Assembly (NCBI GenBank): GCA_018417955.1
Contig: JACTVC010000003.1
Location: 992,001 to 1,056,000 of the forward strand
Direction: 5' to 3'
DNA length: 64,000 nt
DNA from: Laccaria trichodermophora
Lineage: Eukaryota > Basidiomycota > Agaricomycetes > Agaricales > Hydnangiaceae
The position numbers and the translations under genes are program-made. Within the stretch, counting starts at the first letter, position 1. Every line of letters begins with the position of its first letter. This document shows, piece after piece, positions 1 to 10,007 of the stretch. The notes under the pieces were generated by a model, which did not search any database, was not told the DNA's origin, and saw only the letters and a list, made by a program, of their open reading frames with translations.

Positions 1-1
1 G

Positions 2-1168
2 CCAAGGCTACGCCACTTTGTATATGAATATGTTGCAGGATGCACTACCTGTCAACAAAATAAAGTGAATACACACCCAACACAACCACCGACCCAGCCG
101 ATTAAATCCACAGCAATGCGACCCTTTCAAATGATATCCCAAGATTTCATATCAGGATTACCAAAGACAAAACGGGGCCATGACCGCATAATGGTCGTGG
201 TAGACCATGGTCTTACGAAGGGGGTAATTTTCATACCAACTAGTAAAGAATTAACCACCCTAGAAGCTGCCAAACTTCATTTCAATCATACCTTCAAAAG
301 GTTTGGAATACCAGACGACATCATATCTGACCAAGATCCCCTTTTTGTTTCAAAGACCTATCGGAGTCTAATGAAACTTTGTGGAATCAAACAATGAATC
401 AGTACCACATACCATCCCGAAACAGATGGAGAAACAGAACGAGTCAATCGAGAACTCGAAACGTACCTCAGAATATTCTGCAAGAAAATTCCAGAAGAAT
501 GGGATAGGAACCTCCCTATCACCGAATTCTCATACAATGGATGACCCCATTCTGTTATGAAACGAACCCCATTTTACCTTATGTTAGGATATGAACCCAC
601 TGGAATCCTGATAGCATTCTCAAAGACAAATGTCCCTACAGTTGAAAGAAGACTATCAGAACTCTTAAAGATAAGAGACGACACTTGAGCCGCACATGAG
701 CTGGCACGACAAACTCAAATTAAATGATCAAAGAAAAACTCTCCTCCATTTAGTAAAGGAGACTCAGTATGGTTAGATGGGCGACACCTCAACAAAGGCC
801 ACAAGTTCCCAAAGATGGATTCGTTACACGAAGGACCCTTCAAAATTGAAGAAGTCATGGGGCCAGTAACGTACAAACTCAAACTTCCACCTCAATGGAA
901 GATACACAATGTGTTTCATGGAAAACTTCTTACCCCATATCACAAAACTGACGTTCACAGAAAGAACTTCCCTGAACCCCCTCCTGACCTTATCGAAGGA
1001 GAAGAAGAATATGAAGTAGATTCAATCAGAGATCACAGGAAATGAGGCAAAAGATACCACTATCTAGTGAAGTGGAAAGGATACTCCAACGAAACATGGG
1101 AACCAGAAAGCAATTTGAAGAATGCTTCCAAGATTCTTCTTGAATATAAAAAGAGGAAGAGGTTGTAG
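2..1168 (+). pseudogene. gypsy integrase with C-terminal chromodomain, broken by five TGA codons
   Basis: The frame starting at base 2 reads through the end of the HHCC zinc finger (CTTCQQNK), then the integrase core with all three acidic residues: Asp in SQDFISGLP, Asp in IISDQDPLF, and Glu in YHPETDGETERVN. A C-terminal chromodomain follows ([18 protein letters not shown], about 1055-1125). TGA codons interrupt the frame at 395, 542, 686, 725 and 1043. Several sit where related integrases, as I remember them, carry arginine (for example between HRK and [12 protein letters not shown]), as expected from CGA to TGA change. No frameshift is needed within this stretch. The natural stop is TAG at 1166. 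An active protein would insert cDNA into the host genome, with the chromodomain guiding target choice. This copy cannot make it. Confidence 0.88.
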
Positions 1169-1246
1169 TAAAGATTCTCAGACAATCGTCGAAAAACTTG
1201 CAATCAAGCCAACCAGCTTTCTTCGCAACCAACCTCCTCTCTCAAC

Positions 1247-2181
1247 ATGTATGCCTCCCTCTTCAACTCTGAATCTTTTCTTGCTGCTACCCTCTTCATT
1301 GAATGTCTCGTTCAAAAAGAAAAACATGTCTTTACCCTCATTGATATTTGCCAGAATGACTCCACTCTCTCCCTCGACCTCCATCTTATTTTAGAAGCTA
1401 TCGCTACTGAGAAACACCTTGAAGGCAAATTGGGATACAAGGACGAAAACGTCCTCAGTCTACACACCATGGTAATCACTGCCATCGCTGCTGCCATTCG
1501 ACATGGTATTTTAAATACTATTAGAGACTGTGACAAGCTCCCTGCCGTCTCTGACTACATCCCGGTCATTTTATGGGACAAGGGATCATACAATACTTCA
1601 AGAAGTTCAACGCCGAAATTCATGCTTATGGAAAGAAATTTCCAACTTCTCCTTGCATCACTGTCTTCCACCCCTACTGACGCACTCCCACCCGCCGCTG
1701 TTCAAAGTGCAAAAGACTTGGACACATTTGTAAAGATTGCAGTGACTATCAATGCAGAGGATGCCTCTGGTGGGGACCGGGACACACTACTCCCAATTGC
1801 GAGACTAAGAAAGCCAAAGATCGGACATGGGAAAAAGAGAGGATCAGAGAAGGACACATGGAACCCGCAGGGTACGACAAGAAGACAGGGGCCCTCAAGT
1901 GGCAAGAACAGATTTATGATTGGCAGGGAGTACCAACCATTTCGAATAAAGATTGGTTCACCCCCAGGGACAAACCAGAGGTCATCGACTTGACCTCCCC
2001 TTCACCACCTTCCTCGCCATCAATGCCTCCCTTAACCCCTCTCACTCCACCGCCATCTCCTTTCTATGAACCATATTCCCCTACGACTCATCCATCTCCT
2101 CTTTTCGACTTCGAGAACTTGGTCAGCGACTTCGACTCCATTGCCTCTTCGTCTGGCAATATCGGTGATATTGAGGTTTAA
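1247..2181 (+). pseudogene. retroelement downstream ORF with two zinc knuckles, frameshifted
   Basis: An ATG at 1247 opens a frame that reads well to about 1580 (ending near PVILWDKG). After that, coding character moves to another frame, which continues to the stop at 2179-2181. This second frame carries CSKCKRLGHICKDC, a perfect CX2CX4HX4C zinc knuckle, and then a variant CX2CX6HX4C knuckle (CRGCLWWGPGHTTPNC) around 1697-1805. A proline/serine-rich tail follows. A TGA at 1678-1680 sits just before the first knuckle. Zinc knuckles bind nucleic acid and are usual in Gag. Here the gene lies between pol and the 3' LTR, so it may be a displaced nucleocapsid-like accessory ORF. The exact role is unknown. 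Confidence 0.7.
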
Positions 2182-2192
2182 ACGGGGGGTAA

Positions 2193-2830
2193 TGTTACAG
2201 ACTCTTTTTCTTTCATATAAACACGCGCAGACACTTACATACTCCTAAGACGTATCTAGACTATACTGGACAGTTCTAGAATACGCATTCCAGGCCTCAT
2301 TTCTTTATCATATGATTTCTTACATCATATGATTTTCTTTTCTTTTGTCGTACGACTTCATATCGTACTACTTTTATATCGTACTATTTTTAGATATCGT
2401 ACAATATTCTTTTTTTTGTTTAGTATATAAGTAGCACCATTTTTGTTTGTATTCGGTAGCTTGAACCTAGGCAATCAAAGCTTAGTTCTTCTTCAGAAAC
2501 CTCAGAATTAAGATCGCCCTCGAACTCTATAAGTCTTTCGACTCAAAGTCTCTTTGAAATCTTGAACGAACTTATAAGTCTTCAATGTCAAAGACTTATA
2601 AACTTAGGCCTAGTCAGTGTACGACTATAAACGATACTGAATCTCTATTAGAGCCAGTGTGCCATAGAGTATTGCAGAACCCTGTAGTGTCGTTATTAAG
2701 GGCATAATGAACTGACAGTAAAGACTACGTTGTCTCAGAAGGGAACGTAGTAAGACGAACGAACTCGGAGCTTAATAACTGCCTGTTACAATTAATAACT
2801 GTAACACTGTCAAGCACACAACATGTAACA
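2193..2830 (+). repeat. 3' long terminal repeat of the gypsy element
   Basis: The repeat begins with TGTTACA directly after the tract AACGGGGGGTAA and ends with the exact reverse complement TGTAACA at 2824-2830, giving 638 bp with 7-bp inverted ends. A second TGTTACA...TGTAACA palindrome at 2784-2806 gives an alternative right end at 2806. It contains a TATA box and a T-rich stretch, as expected for U3. The 5' LTR is outside the window, so length and age cannot be checked by LTR comparison here. Confidence 0.75.
2424..2430 (+). promoter_or_regulatory. TATA box inside the LTR
   Basis: TATATAA lies about 230 bp into the LTR, just after a T-rich run. It is a reasonable U3 promoter element that would direct transcription to begin roughly 25-40 bp downstream. 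No other promoter motif was identified with confidence. Confidence 0.45.
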
Positions 2831-2873
2831 GATCCTGGGAAGGTATGAATATTTCTGCCTCCCCATCTTGAAT

Positions 2874-3895
2874 CTAGAAGACATTCCCCTCCAAACCTTT
2901 GCACCTGCCATCTACAACCAACATGTGGTCTCCTGAACAGATGGTCATTGCTGCGATATGGTGACGTGTGGTGTTATAGATTGCAAAGGGAATGTCGGTG
3001 CATCCGTCAAAGTCGTGCAATTTGCTCCTCAATGGTAAGCAAGATGAGTGGATTATGAAATCAGAGTCAACATCGTTCCACAGATGATATCCATCAGCAG
3101 TGTGGGTCTCAGACTCTCATTATTATGGGAAAACCAGGTACTGTTTCATTTTTCGAAGCTTTTGGCTCCCATCTTTTCCTGACCGCTTCAGGATCAAACA
3201 GTTGTCGCTGTGGTCACCCACTGCTGCTGCGTTTCTGTTTACTGGCAGTATTGAAGTTCATCCAAGGAACCACAATGATATCTGCATGTAGAGATCTGGG
3301 ATCAACATGGCGAATATATCCAACATCTCCTGGATAGGTTCCTTTTTGAACTCTGATCCAAGTTCCAATGGAAGGTGTGTAAATTGGACTGCCAACCAAA
3401 CATGCTTGTGCTTCATCCACCTTTAAAGCCCTGACAACACCTGTTTTGAGATTGTCAAGTCTGTGTATGGTCTCGTTCACGACCTCGTAAGATGCAGCTT
3501 CAATGAACACCCACCCTGGATGCGACCTAAGTGCCACTGCCATCTGAACCAAAGGACGGACATTACCCCAGCACATGAAAATTTTGTGTATTCATAGTAC
3601 TGTCGTCTCCTCCATCCCTGGCTTGGTTCTGCATGTCAGCCAGTAAACAAAACCTGCTTATAACGGTTCATACCTGGCATCCAACCTCATAAAGAGTAAT
3701 CCTCTGTTTGTGGGCCATCGTAGTCCAAGACATCATGGACACTGGTTCCTCGTATTTGAGCACGTTGAATGAAGTCCCGCCAATTGGCTTCCACGTCATC
3801 ATCTTGTCCTGTGAATTCGCAAATGAAGCTGGTGCATGGCGCACCATTCTCATCAATATGATTGGTATTGTTGATCAAATCCTCTGTATATGATA
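2874..3895 (-). pseudogene. Spt5-like NGN/KOW protein remnant
   Basis: On the minus strand an acidic exon (about 3895-3690, with EDLINNTNHIDENG) is followed by a region resembling the NGN domain of transcription elongation factor Spt5 (PGWVFIEAASYEVVNETI, about 3576-3420) and then a KOW motif (GTWIRVQKGTYPGDVGYI, about 3360-3300). The frame hits a TGA just past the KOW block. It continues open in the same frame to another TGA near 3110, then resumes in another frame ending with a second KOW-like motif (GDHMLVVDGRCKGLEGNV) and TAG at 2874-2876. True Spt5 clamps RNA polymerase II. Spt5-like fragments outside the single-copy essential gene are, from memory, common in agaric repeats. The breaks and repeat surroundings argue that this is a dead copy. 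Confidence 0.55.
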
Positions 3896-4285
3896 AAGTT
3901 AGTCCAAGTTTCAAGAGTGAACTTTACTGACCTAGGTATTCCTCATCAGATTATACCGCATCTTCACTCTCCACCGCTGACCTGATGTCAACAAAAACTG
4001 AGGCATTCTATGTACTGGGGTCAGGTGTGCAATTCACCAATGTATTGTGAACTAAACTCATGGAGACCTTCCTCTTTTTTGGAGTTTGGACCATGTCTGT
4101 CATTTGGAGTGGAGGAACCTATTACGCAATATCAGCCATCTTACGAAGAAGCCCTCAGGATTGAATCCACAGTTTTTATCTTCATACCTCTGATATTCTT
4201 CAAGTTATTGTCAATGTCATCTACTGTGTACACAAGGCCTTTTTACTACACTGTGAAACGATGCATCATGCATTTATCCACAATT

Positions 4286-4665
4286 TACTGTATGGAACTG
4301 TATGGTGGCAACATAATGCATAACACTGGCCTGATTTTGTTGCTTATTTCAGGTAAAGTAACAGGTAACGCTGGCTGTGTTGCTATGAAATTGACCAAAA
4401 AAAAAGTCCATTTTTACGAAATTTTCTGTCCCTGCGGGGCTACAGATACTAAAATATAGGTAAACTCTGGTAGAATACCCCGGCATTTTCAGCATTATTG
4501 TATGCCTAGCTGACCGTCTACTTCTGTAACATCATCTACCAAAATTTCCAGGGGGTTGCCTATTGGACCAAAGTAACGCATAATGCCTGGGTCCATTGCC
4601 AAAAAAAATCCTTCAGGATGCATAATGCTCCATCTGCCGTTGCCACCATACAGTTCAATACAGTA
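4286..4665. repeat. inverted repeat with 27-nt arms around a 326-bp spacer
   Basis: The 27 bases at 4286-4312 match the reverse complement of 4639-4665 at 26 of 27 positions. Beyond the inner ends both sides continue to an ATAATGCAT or ATTATGCAT block after a small length change, so homology reaches further than the perfect arms. Read as protein, both arms give C(M/I)ELYGGN, which suggests an inverted duplication of a coding fragment, not a transposon terminus. No target duplication was seen. Confidence 0.6.
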
Positions 4666-4839
4666 TTGAGGAGCATAGAAAAGCGAAGGAAGTCCCAACG
4701 TCTCAGAGAATCAACATATATACCCATACATCTTTAGCTTTAGGGCCCATCCCTAAACATGATTGAAGGTGAATCGTCCCCAAACTGAATGTGATTTTCT
4801 TTTCTCCCCCAGCCCTGGACACAATCAAGCAGTGAAGTT

Positions 4840-5092
4840 GCTCATGGTGCATACAGTGCTCAGCCTGAGGCCTAGGAGGTCCAGCAGCCTTACAATCCCA
4901 AGCTAGTTTCAAGAAGCTACTAGGGAATACCAAGGCCAACAGGGATATGACACCAACAGCTATGCCTATGAACCCCAACAACACCAGGGGTATGCTGGGT
5001 ACAGCTATGCTGCTGCTGGCGCATACGCTGATGGCCACACTCCTGCATCGGATTCTCACAATGCGCACCATGGTGCCTACGGGGGGGTGTAA
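4840..5092 (+). pseudogene. remnant of a Q/Y/G/A-rich protein C-terminus
   Basis: Starting at 4840 the plus strand reads AHGAYSAQPEA, a TAG, then EVQQPYNPK. After a frame change near 4905 it reads REYQGQQGYDTNSYAYEPQ and onward to AHHGAYGG and a TAA at 5090-5092. The composition (Gln, Tyr, Gly, Ala) is that of a disordered low-complexity tail. I do not recognise the parent protein. An intron instead of the frame change is possible, but the TAG would still need explaining, so a worn 3' gene end is the best reading. Confidence 0.35.
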
Positions 5093-5765
5093 AAAAACAT
5101 TGTGATTGATATCAGAATTGTGCACGGAGCCGAAGAGACACATGTGGCTTCTTCCTTTTCTTTTCCCCTGTCAAAAGCTTTCTTCTTTTCTCTGTGGGCC
5201 AGGCTGGATAAATCAGATGCTCTTCGTTTCTGTGTTATTTTGTCCTCACTAACCAGCTTACGATTTTCCTTGCCCCCCATCTATGCTACCTACTCTGCTC
5301 TCTCAAAATATCTTAGATATTTCGACCTCACATTGGCTCCTCTGCCTTCCCTCACACTTTCCCTCCTTGACCACTCCCTTTCACATCTCGCTCTACATGA
5401 TACCACTTTATTTTTTTGGCCTATGCTGAATTTTCTACCAAATGACTTGTTTTTTGAGTTATGACTTCTTTTTTCCATCAACATACCTTATACACATGTT
5501 GTGGTAGGTACTCTGTATAGTGTGTCACCTTTTTATCTTGGCAGACATCCTTTATGCATGCCTGTTGTGGTTTATTTTTTAATTTACTCATCAGACATCT
5601 CACCATGGTGAAGAACGAATTTGTATGTGAGTACCTCACAGACTAGATGGGGAGCTTGATATATCCTAGTTTATTGAGGCAATTCTTTTTTATATACCAA
5701 AATTGCTGATAGGTCTTATAGCATATTTGACCATAAAATATATACTTAAATGAATCCATGTCATA
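5093..5765. other. no gene supported; T-rich spacer
   Basis: The stretch is T/C-rich on the plus strand and contains only short, low-complexity open frames (Leu/Phe/Ser-rich) without recognisable domains or good splice patterns. It lies between the Q/Y/G-rich remnant and the MITE. Nothing further can be supported. Confidence 0.5.
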
Positions 5766-5773
5766 ATTGTTTA

Positions 5774-6355
5774 TAGTGTTCAAAAGTCTGGTCTGGTCCA
5801 GTTTTTTTGATGCCCCAGGGCTTTAACTGTAACTGTAACTGTAACTGGTCTGTCCTTTTCCCAGAAGTCAAAAAACCAAACTGAACTGCAAAAAACCGTG
5901 GTCTGCAGTCTTTTTTGGGCTATAGACCAGTCTTGGTCTTCTTTGGTTTTAACTGGTTTAAAACTGGTCTTTTGGCCAATATTTTAGAATTATAGTTTGG
6001 TAAATCTATTAACATTTTTTGTGGCTTTAAGAAGAGCCCAAGAATGTTAAATTCCATTAAGAATTGGTGTTTCTATTAAAGAAAAGTCTGGTACATCTAC
6101 TATTTTCAGCAAAATTTTACATGTTCAACTATATTTGTCAACCAATTAATATGTGCTTGAGTGTGTTTTGAAGGGTATTTAATGGTGACAAAAAACCAGT
6201 TCTAACTGGTCAAGATCAGTTCATTTAGACCTGTCTTTTTGTGGTCTTTACTTCTCAAAAATCAGAAGACTGGACCACAGGTCTGGTTTTTTGTGGTCTT
6301 GGTCTGGTCTGGTTATGATCTTTTTCCAGTCATGAGACTGGACTTCCAAACACTA
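5774..6355. mobile_element. hAT-like MITE with 8-bp target duplication
   Basis: The 582-bp element starts TAGTGTTCAAAAGTCTGGTCT and its other end, reverse complemented, reads TAGTGTTTGGAAGTCCAGTCT, which matches at 16 of 21 positions. It is flanked by the identical octamer ATTGTTTA at 5766-5773 and 6356-6363. Eight-base duplications and TAG-type inverted ends are the signature of the hAT superfamily. Inside, many copies of CTGGTC/GACCAG-like motifs crowd both ends, like subterminal transposase-binding repeats, and a short (TGTAAC)n run sits near 5826-5846. There is no coding capacity, so it must have been moved by a transposase supplied from elsewhere. Confidence 0.8.
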
Positions 6356-6363
6356 ATTGTTTA

Positions 6364-7479
6364 TATCAAACCTAGGGCTTCACACTGTATGTTGTCCTCT
6401 CTGAGCAATTTCGTATAAGGAGTTCCTGCTTAACTTGTTGCAGGTGACTCAATGGGAAGTGTGCAATCCAGGTGCAAAATTTCTAGGACCCAGATCCTTT
6501 GAAGCTTCAATTAGAGTCAACCCTTGGTTTTTGCAAATTGAGATTCCCCAGGCCAACCACCAAAGGCCCAGAGTCAATGTAAGCTGGGTTCATGAAAGGG
6601 TTTTTTCTGTCTTGTCTTCCTAATGTGCTGTTGGGACTCCAGCCTGAGCCTTGAGGGTTGACATGAGTAAGTGAGGGGGCAAGAATCTGAGTCAGACTTT
6701 GAAGCTGAGTAGGATCAGGTAAAATAATCTGAGAAGGTCCAGCTCCAGCAATCTGCAAGGGCATATTAGGAATAACTAAAAATATTGGACAATCTATGTT
6801 TTTGTGTTTTATAGAAAAAAATCACACACCAGTGTGTTGTACTACCCTTGAAGGCCCTGCCCCATCAGATTGAAAATAGAAGTCAGAAGCTAACACTCAT
6901 CTGTCAAGAAAGATTTATAGAACTTACTAGAATTTTGTGATTGTATTCCTGAATGCAAACATTGTCAGCAAGGTTTTTTGCAGCCTTTTTTTGCAGCCAG
7001 AAGATCAGGGACAGAAGACATAGCTCAAGAAATATTCAAATTTATTTACGGAGTAAATTAGAAGCCAAGGAAGGAGAAAGAGGGCAATTCATACATCAAC
7101 TGTAGGAACCAGATCAAATTAGATAAGAAAGATATACTAAGTAACTTGAGATCAGGCTTGGAAGAGAAGAAAGATTCAGAAATGACCAGACATAGAGTTT
7201 ATGGTGCTGGATGGTAGTTAGATCATGATGATGGAAAGAAGATATCCATAACCACGTAGCGCGCCTTCGGACGCAAAACCCGATACCCGACTTTCGGAAC
7301 TGTGGACACTTTTTTGATGTGATTATGGCAGTCTTTCAATTTGTTATTGTCATTTTAGTTGCTTTATAGCTAGTTTTGGAAGTCGGGTCGGATTATTTCC
7401 TCAATTTTCACGCGACGTTTAATCAATGTACGAAAGGCTAGACTTTGGCCTTCCAATTCGATGGCAATAAGTGAAAGTG
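6364..7479. other. no gene supported; repeat-derived spacer
   Basis: Only short open frames occur, for example a proline-rich one on the minus strand at 6507-6764. None shows a known domain or a convincing exon structure. A GC-rich patch near 7255-7310 (GCGCGCCTTCGGACGC) can form partial hairpins but does not end in a recognisable transposon terminus. This spacer separates the MITE from the first NTase-like gene. Confidence 0.45.
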
Positions 7480-8469
7480 TTATTTTTCTGTCATTCGGCT
7501 GTTCCTTCTGATCAACAATCGGCTTAGTTCTTTCGCGCGGCAACCTTCTCGCAAGCAAACATCTCCAAGACGCCAGGTGTAGCTTCTAGAAAGTAGATTA
7601 TCTTTCGACTGTTGGTCATTCCATTCGAATAGGCCTATGCCGGAGTATGTAGCAAATTGGCGTTGCACGTTCGGACAACATATGGTAGCCCCGGCGGGAT
7701 GATCCACGGATCTTGTTATTACGGTGAAATTCCTAGCCTGGTATTTGCATGCTTTTCCTTGATTTGGTGAGTAACGAAAGGCGTATGTGGTATGTTGTCC
7801 TAACGATTGAGTCGGATACAAGGAACCGCAATGACCGGCAGTTATGAAGTTCATCACCGCTGTGTGGCTTGAGCCAAGAACTACGCCCAGAAAAGAATCA
7901 GTTTCTATTCCCTCGGTGACTGTGACACGTTGGTAGTCTGCGTTGATGTATTCGGAATGAGTGAGTGCGCCGGCCGTTTCCTCTCTCGAGATGCCTGTGG
8001 TGTCGAGTTGATAACCAATGCGATGGAGAAACGTTGAGAACACTCGTAAGCTGTTGCGAGGTGTTGCGATGTTTAGGTCATTGGGTGACCATGCAGATTC
8101 ACATCCGTTTAACATAACTTTTAGGGCCAAAGAGCCGATTATGCCACTGTTGGTGTTGGCAAGCATGTCGATGAAGGTCTTGATGTGATCTTGAGGTTGC
8201 TGTTAAGTGACAATCCCAATATTTTAGTGGGGAGACGCACCTGGCGGTATGAAGGGTAATAGGAAAAAAAATATCCGGGTGCGAATATAGTGTTGTACGC
8301 ATTCTCTACATGCACGGCTCGTCTGACCGAGTCGCGCCAGGGAGGCCATAGAAGTGGCATTCAAAATGAGTTGTCGGATGTCTATGCCCGTGCCAAAAAA
8401 GAATTCAAGGAAGGTGAACTTTGGATTCTCGTCAGTCATCGAGTTGAGGTAACGATGGGCGATGGGCAA
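7480..8469 (-). CDS. F-box-like / nucleotidyltransferase-like fold protein, copy N1
   Basis: Two exons, 8469-8241 and 8189-7480, join in phase across a 51-bp GT-AG intron and give 312 residues. Residues about 25-70 look F-box-like (LARLGQTSRACRECVQHYIR). The main domain begins GIIGSLALKVMLNG and continues WSPNDLNIATP. This resembles the GS...[DE]h[DE]h core of polymerase-beta-type nucleotidyltransferases, but the second acidic residue is Asn. A conserved block HTAVMNFIT follows, and the C-terminus has a CLREGC segment. The copy at 22495-23443 is closely similar in architecture and intron position. From memory, related proteins are numerous in Agaricomycetes and uncharacterised. It faces gene P1 across 79 bp. 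Function is unknown; the altered motif makes ordinary catalysis doubtful. Confidence 0.7.
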
Positions 8470-8548
8470 TTAGGAGATTTGGTTTTATTCAAGACAGGAT
8501 AATAGGGGAAGTACGACTTCTCTGAGATCTCCTAATTACACATTCGTC
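8470..8548. promoter_or_regulatory. 79-bp divergent start region between N1 and P1
   Basis: Only 79 bases separate the chosen ATG of the leftward NTase-like gene from the ATG of the rightward small gene. Any promoter elements and both 5' leaders must be shared or overlap the genes. The second copy of the pair keeps the same geometry with 129 bases. No TATA box was identified. Confidence 0.45.
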
Positions 8549-9132
8549 ATGAATTACGGCAACGTCCTACGGCTGGTGACAGTGGGCAAAGTAAGTTGTC
8601 GTTCCGGTTCACGACGTTTGCTAATCAAATCATTGAAGATGGAGCCTAACGTATATTGGGGTTTAATGTTTGATGTCGGGGAGGACATTAGCTTCATGCT
8701 TGTCCCTGTCCCGTTCCGACCAGGAGTCAACGTCCCACTTAGTGTCGATGATCTTTTTACACCATTCTGGGTGCACACCAGGTCAGACAACCGTCGCTGG
8801 GAGAATTTGGGGACGTATAAGCGGCAAATAATTGTTGGGTCGGGAAAAGACAGTCAATATTTCTCTGTCCACTTTTCAGATCAAGACGACGATTTTCCAT
8901 TAAATCATGGCATGCATTCTATTTCAACTGAGCTATACAGCACATGGAAGGGCGCGGTTATCGTGTTTCGTACAGACGAGAAAGGTGTTCCTTTGGATTG
9001 TGGCATACAGGATGTACTCTATATGGCGGAAGTTTTAGAGAGGTAAGGTTATGAGTTCTGATTTAATCGGGATGCTGAATCTTGGACAGGTTCATTGTTA
9101 CCGTCAATGCTTCTTCTCGATACCGTTTGTAA
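8549..9132 (+). CDS. small conserved partner protein of unknown function, copy P1
   Basis: The proposed exons are 8549-8590, 8639-9042 and 9090-9132 (162 residues). The first intron (48 bp, GTAAGT...AAG) is a multiple of three, so reading through it is also possible. The last intron (47 bp) is required to reach the conserved tail RFIVTVNASS. Signature blocks are LMFDVGED, LVPVPFRPG, PFWVHTRSDN, WENLGTYKRQI, YFSVHFSDQ, a WKGAVIVF strand and a CGIQDVLYMAEVLER helix. There is no signal peptide or membrane segment. Three more family members lie at 9216-9870, 11500-12081 and 23573-24178. The alternating hydrophobic pattern suggests a small beta-rich fold. I do not recognise the family. Confidence 0.7.
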
Positions 9133-9215
9133 GAACGTGGTGTGAAATTATTTACGTGATTCACAGACGGAGGTGTATTAATGTTAAAGCTGACGGCAAT
9201 CATGTGATGGCGAGG

Positions 9216-9870
9216 TTATGTCGGGGATGCGGAAAGGTTGACAACATGCCTTTAAATTGTCATTGTTAGTAATGTAAATTTGAAGATGAGGGGGGGACAT
9301 ACGTCGCAATCAATTCTCTTATGAAGGAGAGATCTTTTTCATTGATGTCGTGAATTTCCATTCCCCACTCCGATTTAAAGACAATGATGTTTCCCCGCCA
9401 GGTAGCTCTTTCGTCAGTGTGAGCATGAGGTGTTAAGCCACACAGAAGATCGTTCTGCGGAAGAGTTGTTAAGTCTTGAGGCTCGTGAAGAACGATGTAC
9501 CGTGTGGGGAGTGTAGTGTAATCGTCTGTAGGATGTTGGGTGTATAGTTTGTAATCAATACCTTGTACCCATGTTTCTATTGGTTTATGAATTTTGATCC
9601 ACGGGTTAAGATCAAAGTCGGTCAGGGTAGGATGGAAGTCGGGAGGCTCGTACACGAGTACTGGCACTGTGTGTACGGAGGCGCATCCAAAGCCAAAGAA
9701 TGCCGCAGATCGGTATGAACATATCTTAGAAGACTGGTGGGTGAGGATTAATATTCGGTGGTGAAACGGTTTTAACGTAGACTTACAGGATCAGCGATTG
9801 CGAAACTCCGACTCACGAGTTCAATGAGGCAGTCTCGAGACCTGAGGTGATTGTTTGATGTTGGATGCAT
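9216..9870 (-). CDS. small conserved partner protein, solo copy P2
   Basis: Exons 9870-9787, 9724-9303 and 9249-9216 join in phase through GT-AG introns of 62 and 53 bp, the last with a CTAAC-like branch site, and encode 179 residues. It shares the P-family layout: an aromatic segment (AAFFGFG), VPVLVYEPPD, an IDYKLYTQHP block, WRGNIIVF, and an acidic helix ending LIAT before the intron. The tail HVVNLSASPT corresponds to RFIVTVNASS of P1, and the last intron is at the same place. No NTase-like partner is adjacent on its upstream side; the F-box gene starting at 11171 lies next. The long N-terminal exon resembles P3 more than P1. Function unknown. Confidence 0.65.
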
Positions 9871-10007
9871 CATTCAGAAGAAGTCTAACAACGTGCTGCG
9901 TATGTAACTCATTTTATAGGGGACAAGAGATATTATTAGCGCGAGTTGGTCATTGTAAGTTGTTATGAGAAGAAATTGACAATTTTGCTACAGAACTTGA
10001 CCCATCG

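Larger units (their letters stand above)
1..2830 (+). mobile_element. Ty3/gypsy chromo-integrase retrotransposon, 3' part
   Basis: The left window edge cuts into the pol gene of a gypsy-type LTR element. Reading rightward the sequence shows the end of the integrase zinc finger, the integrase core, a chromodomain, a second ORF with zinc knuckles, a short purine/G tract and one LTR. This order fits chromodomain-bearing Ty3/gypsy elements (chromoviruses) of fungi. Gag, protease, reverse transcriptase and the 5' LTR would lie outside the window. Six in-frame TGA codons and one frame change show that this copy is dead. The right end is set by the LTR terminus at 2830; without the left LTR the target duplication cannot be checked. 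Confidence 0.9.

Noticed and set aside
4010..4459. 149-codon plus-strand ORF
   Set aside because: No domain, and it crosses one arm of the inverted repeat; no splice or homology support.
7255..7310. GC-rich patch as a Helitron 3' hairpin
   Set aside because: The stem is imperfect and no CTRR end or A|T insertion site follows in the needed place.
7480..9132. Reading the N/P pair as a bacterial-type MNT/HEPN toxin-antitoxin
   Set aside because: The small protein lacks an RxxxxH HEPN motif, and the genes are divergent with introns; the analogy is too weak to state as a call.
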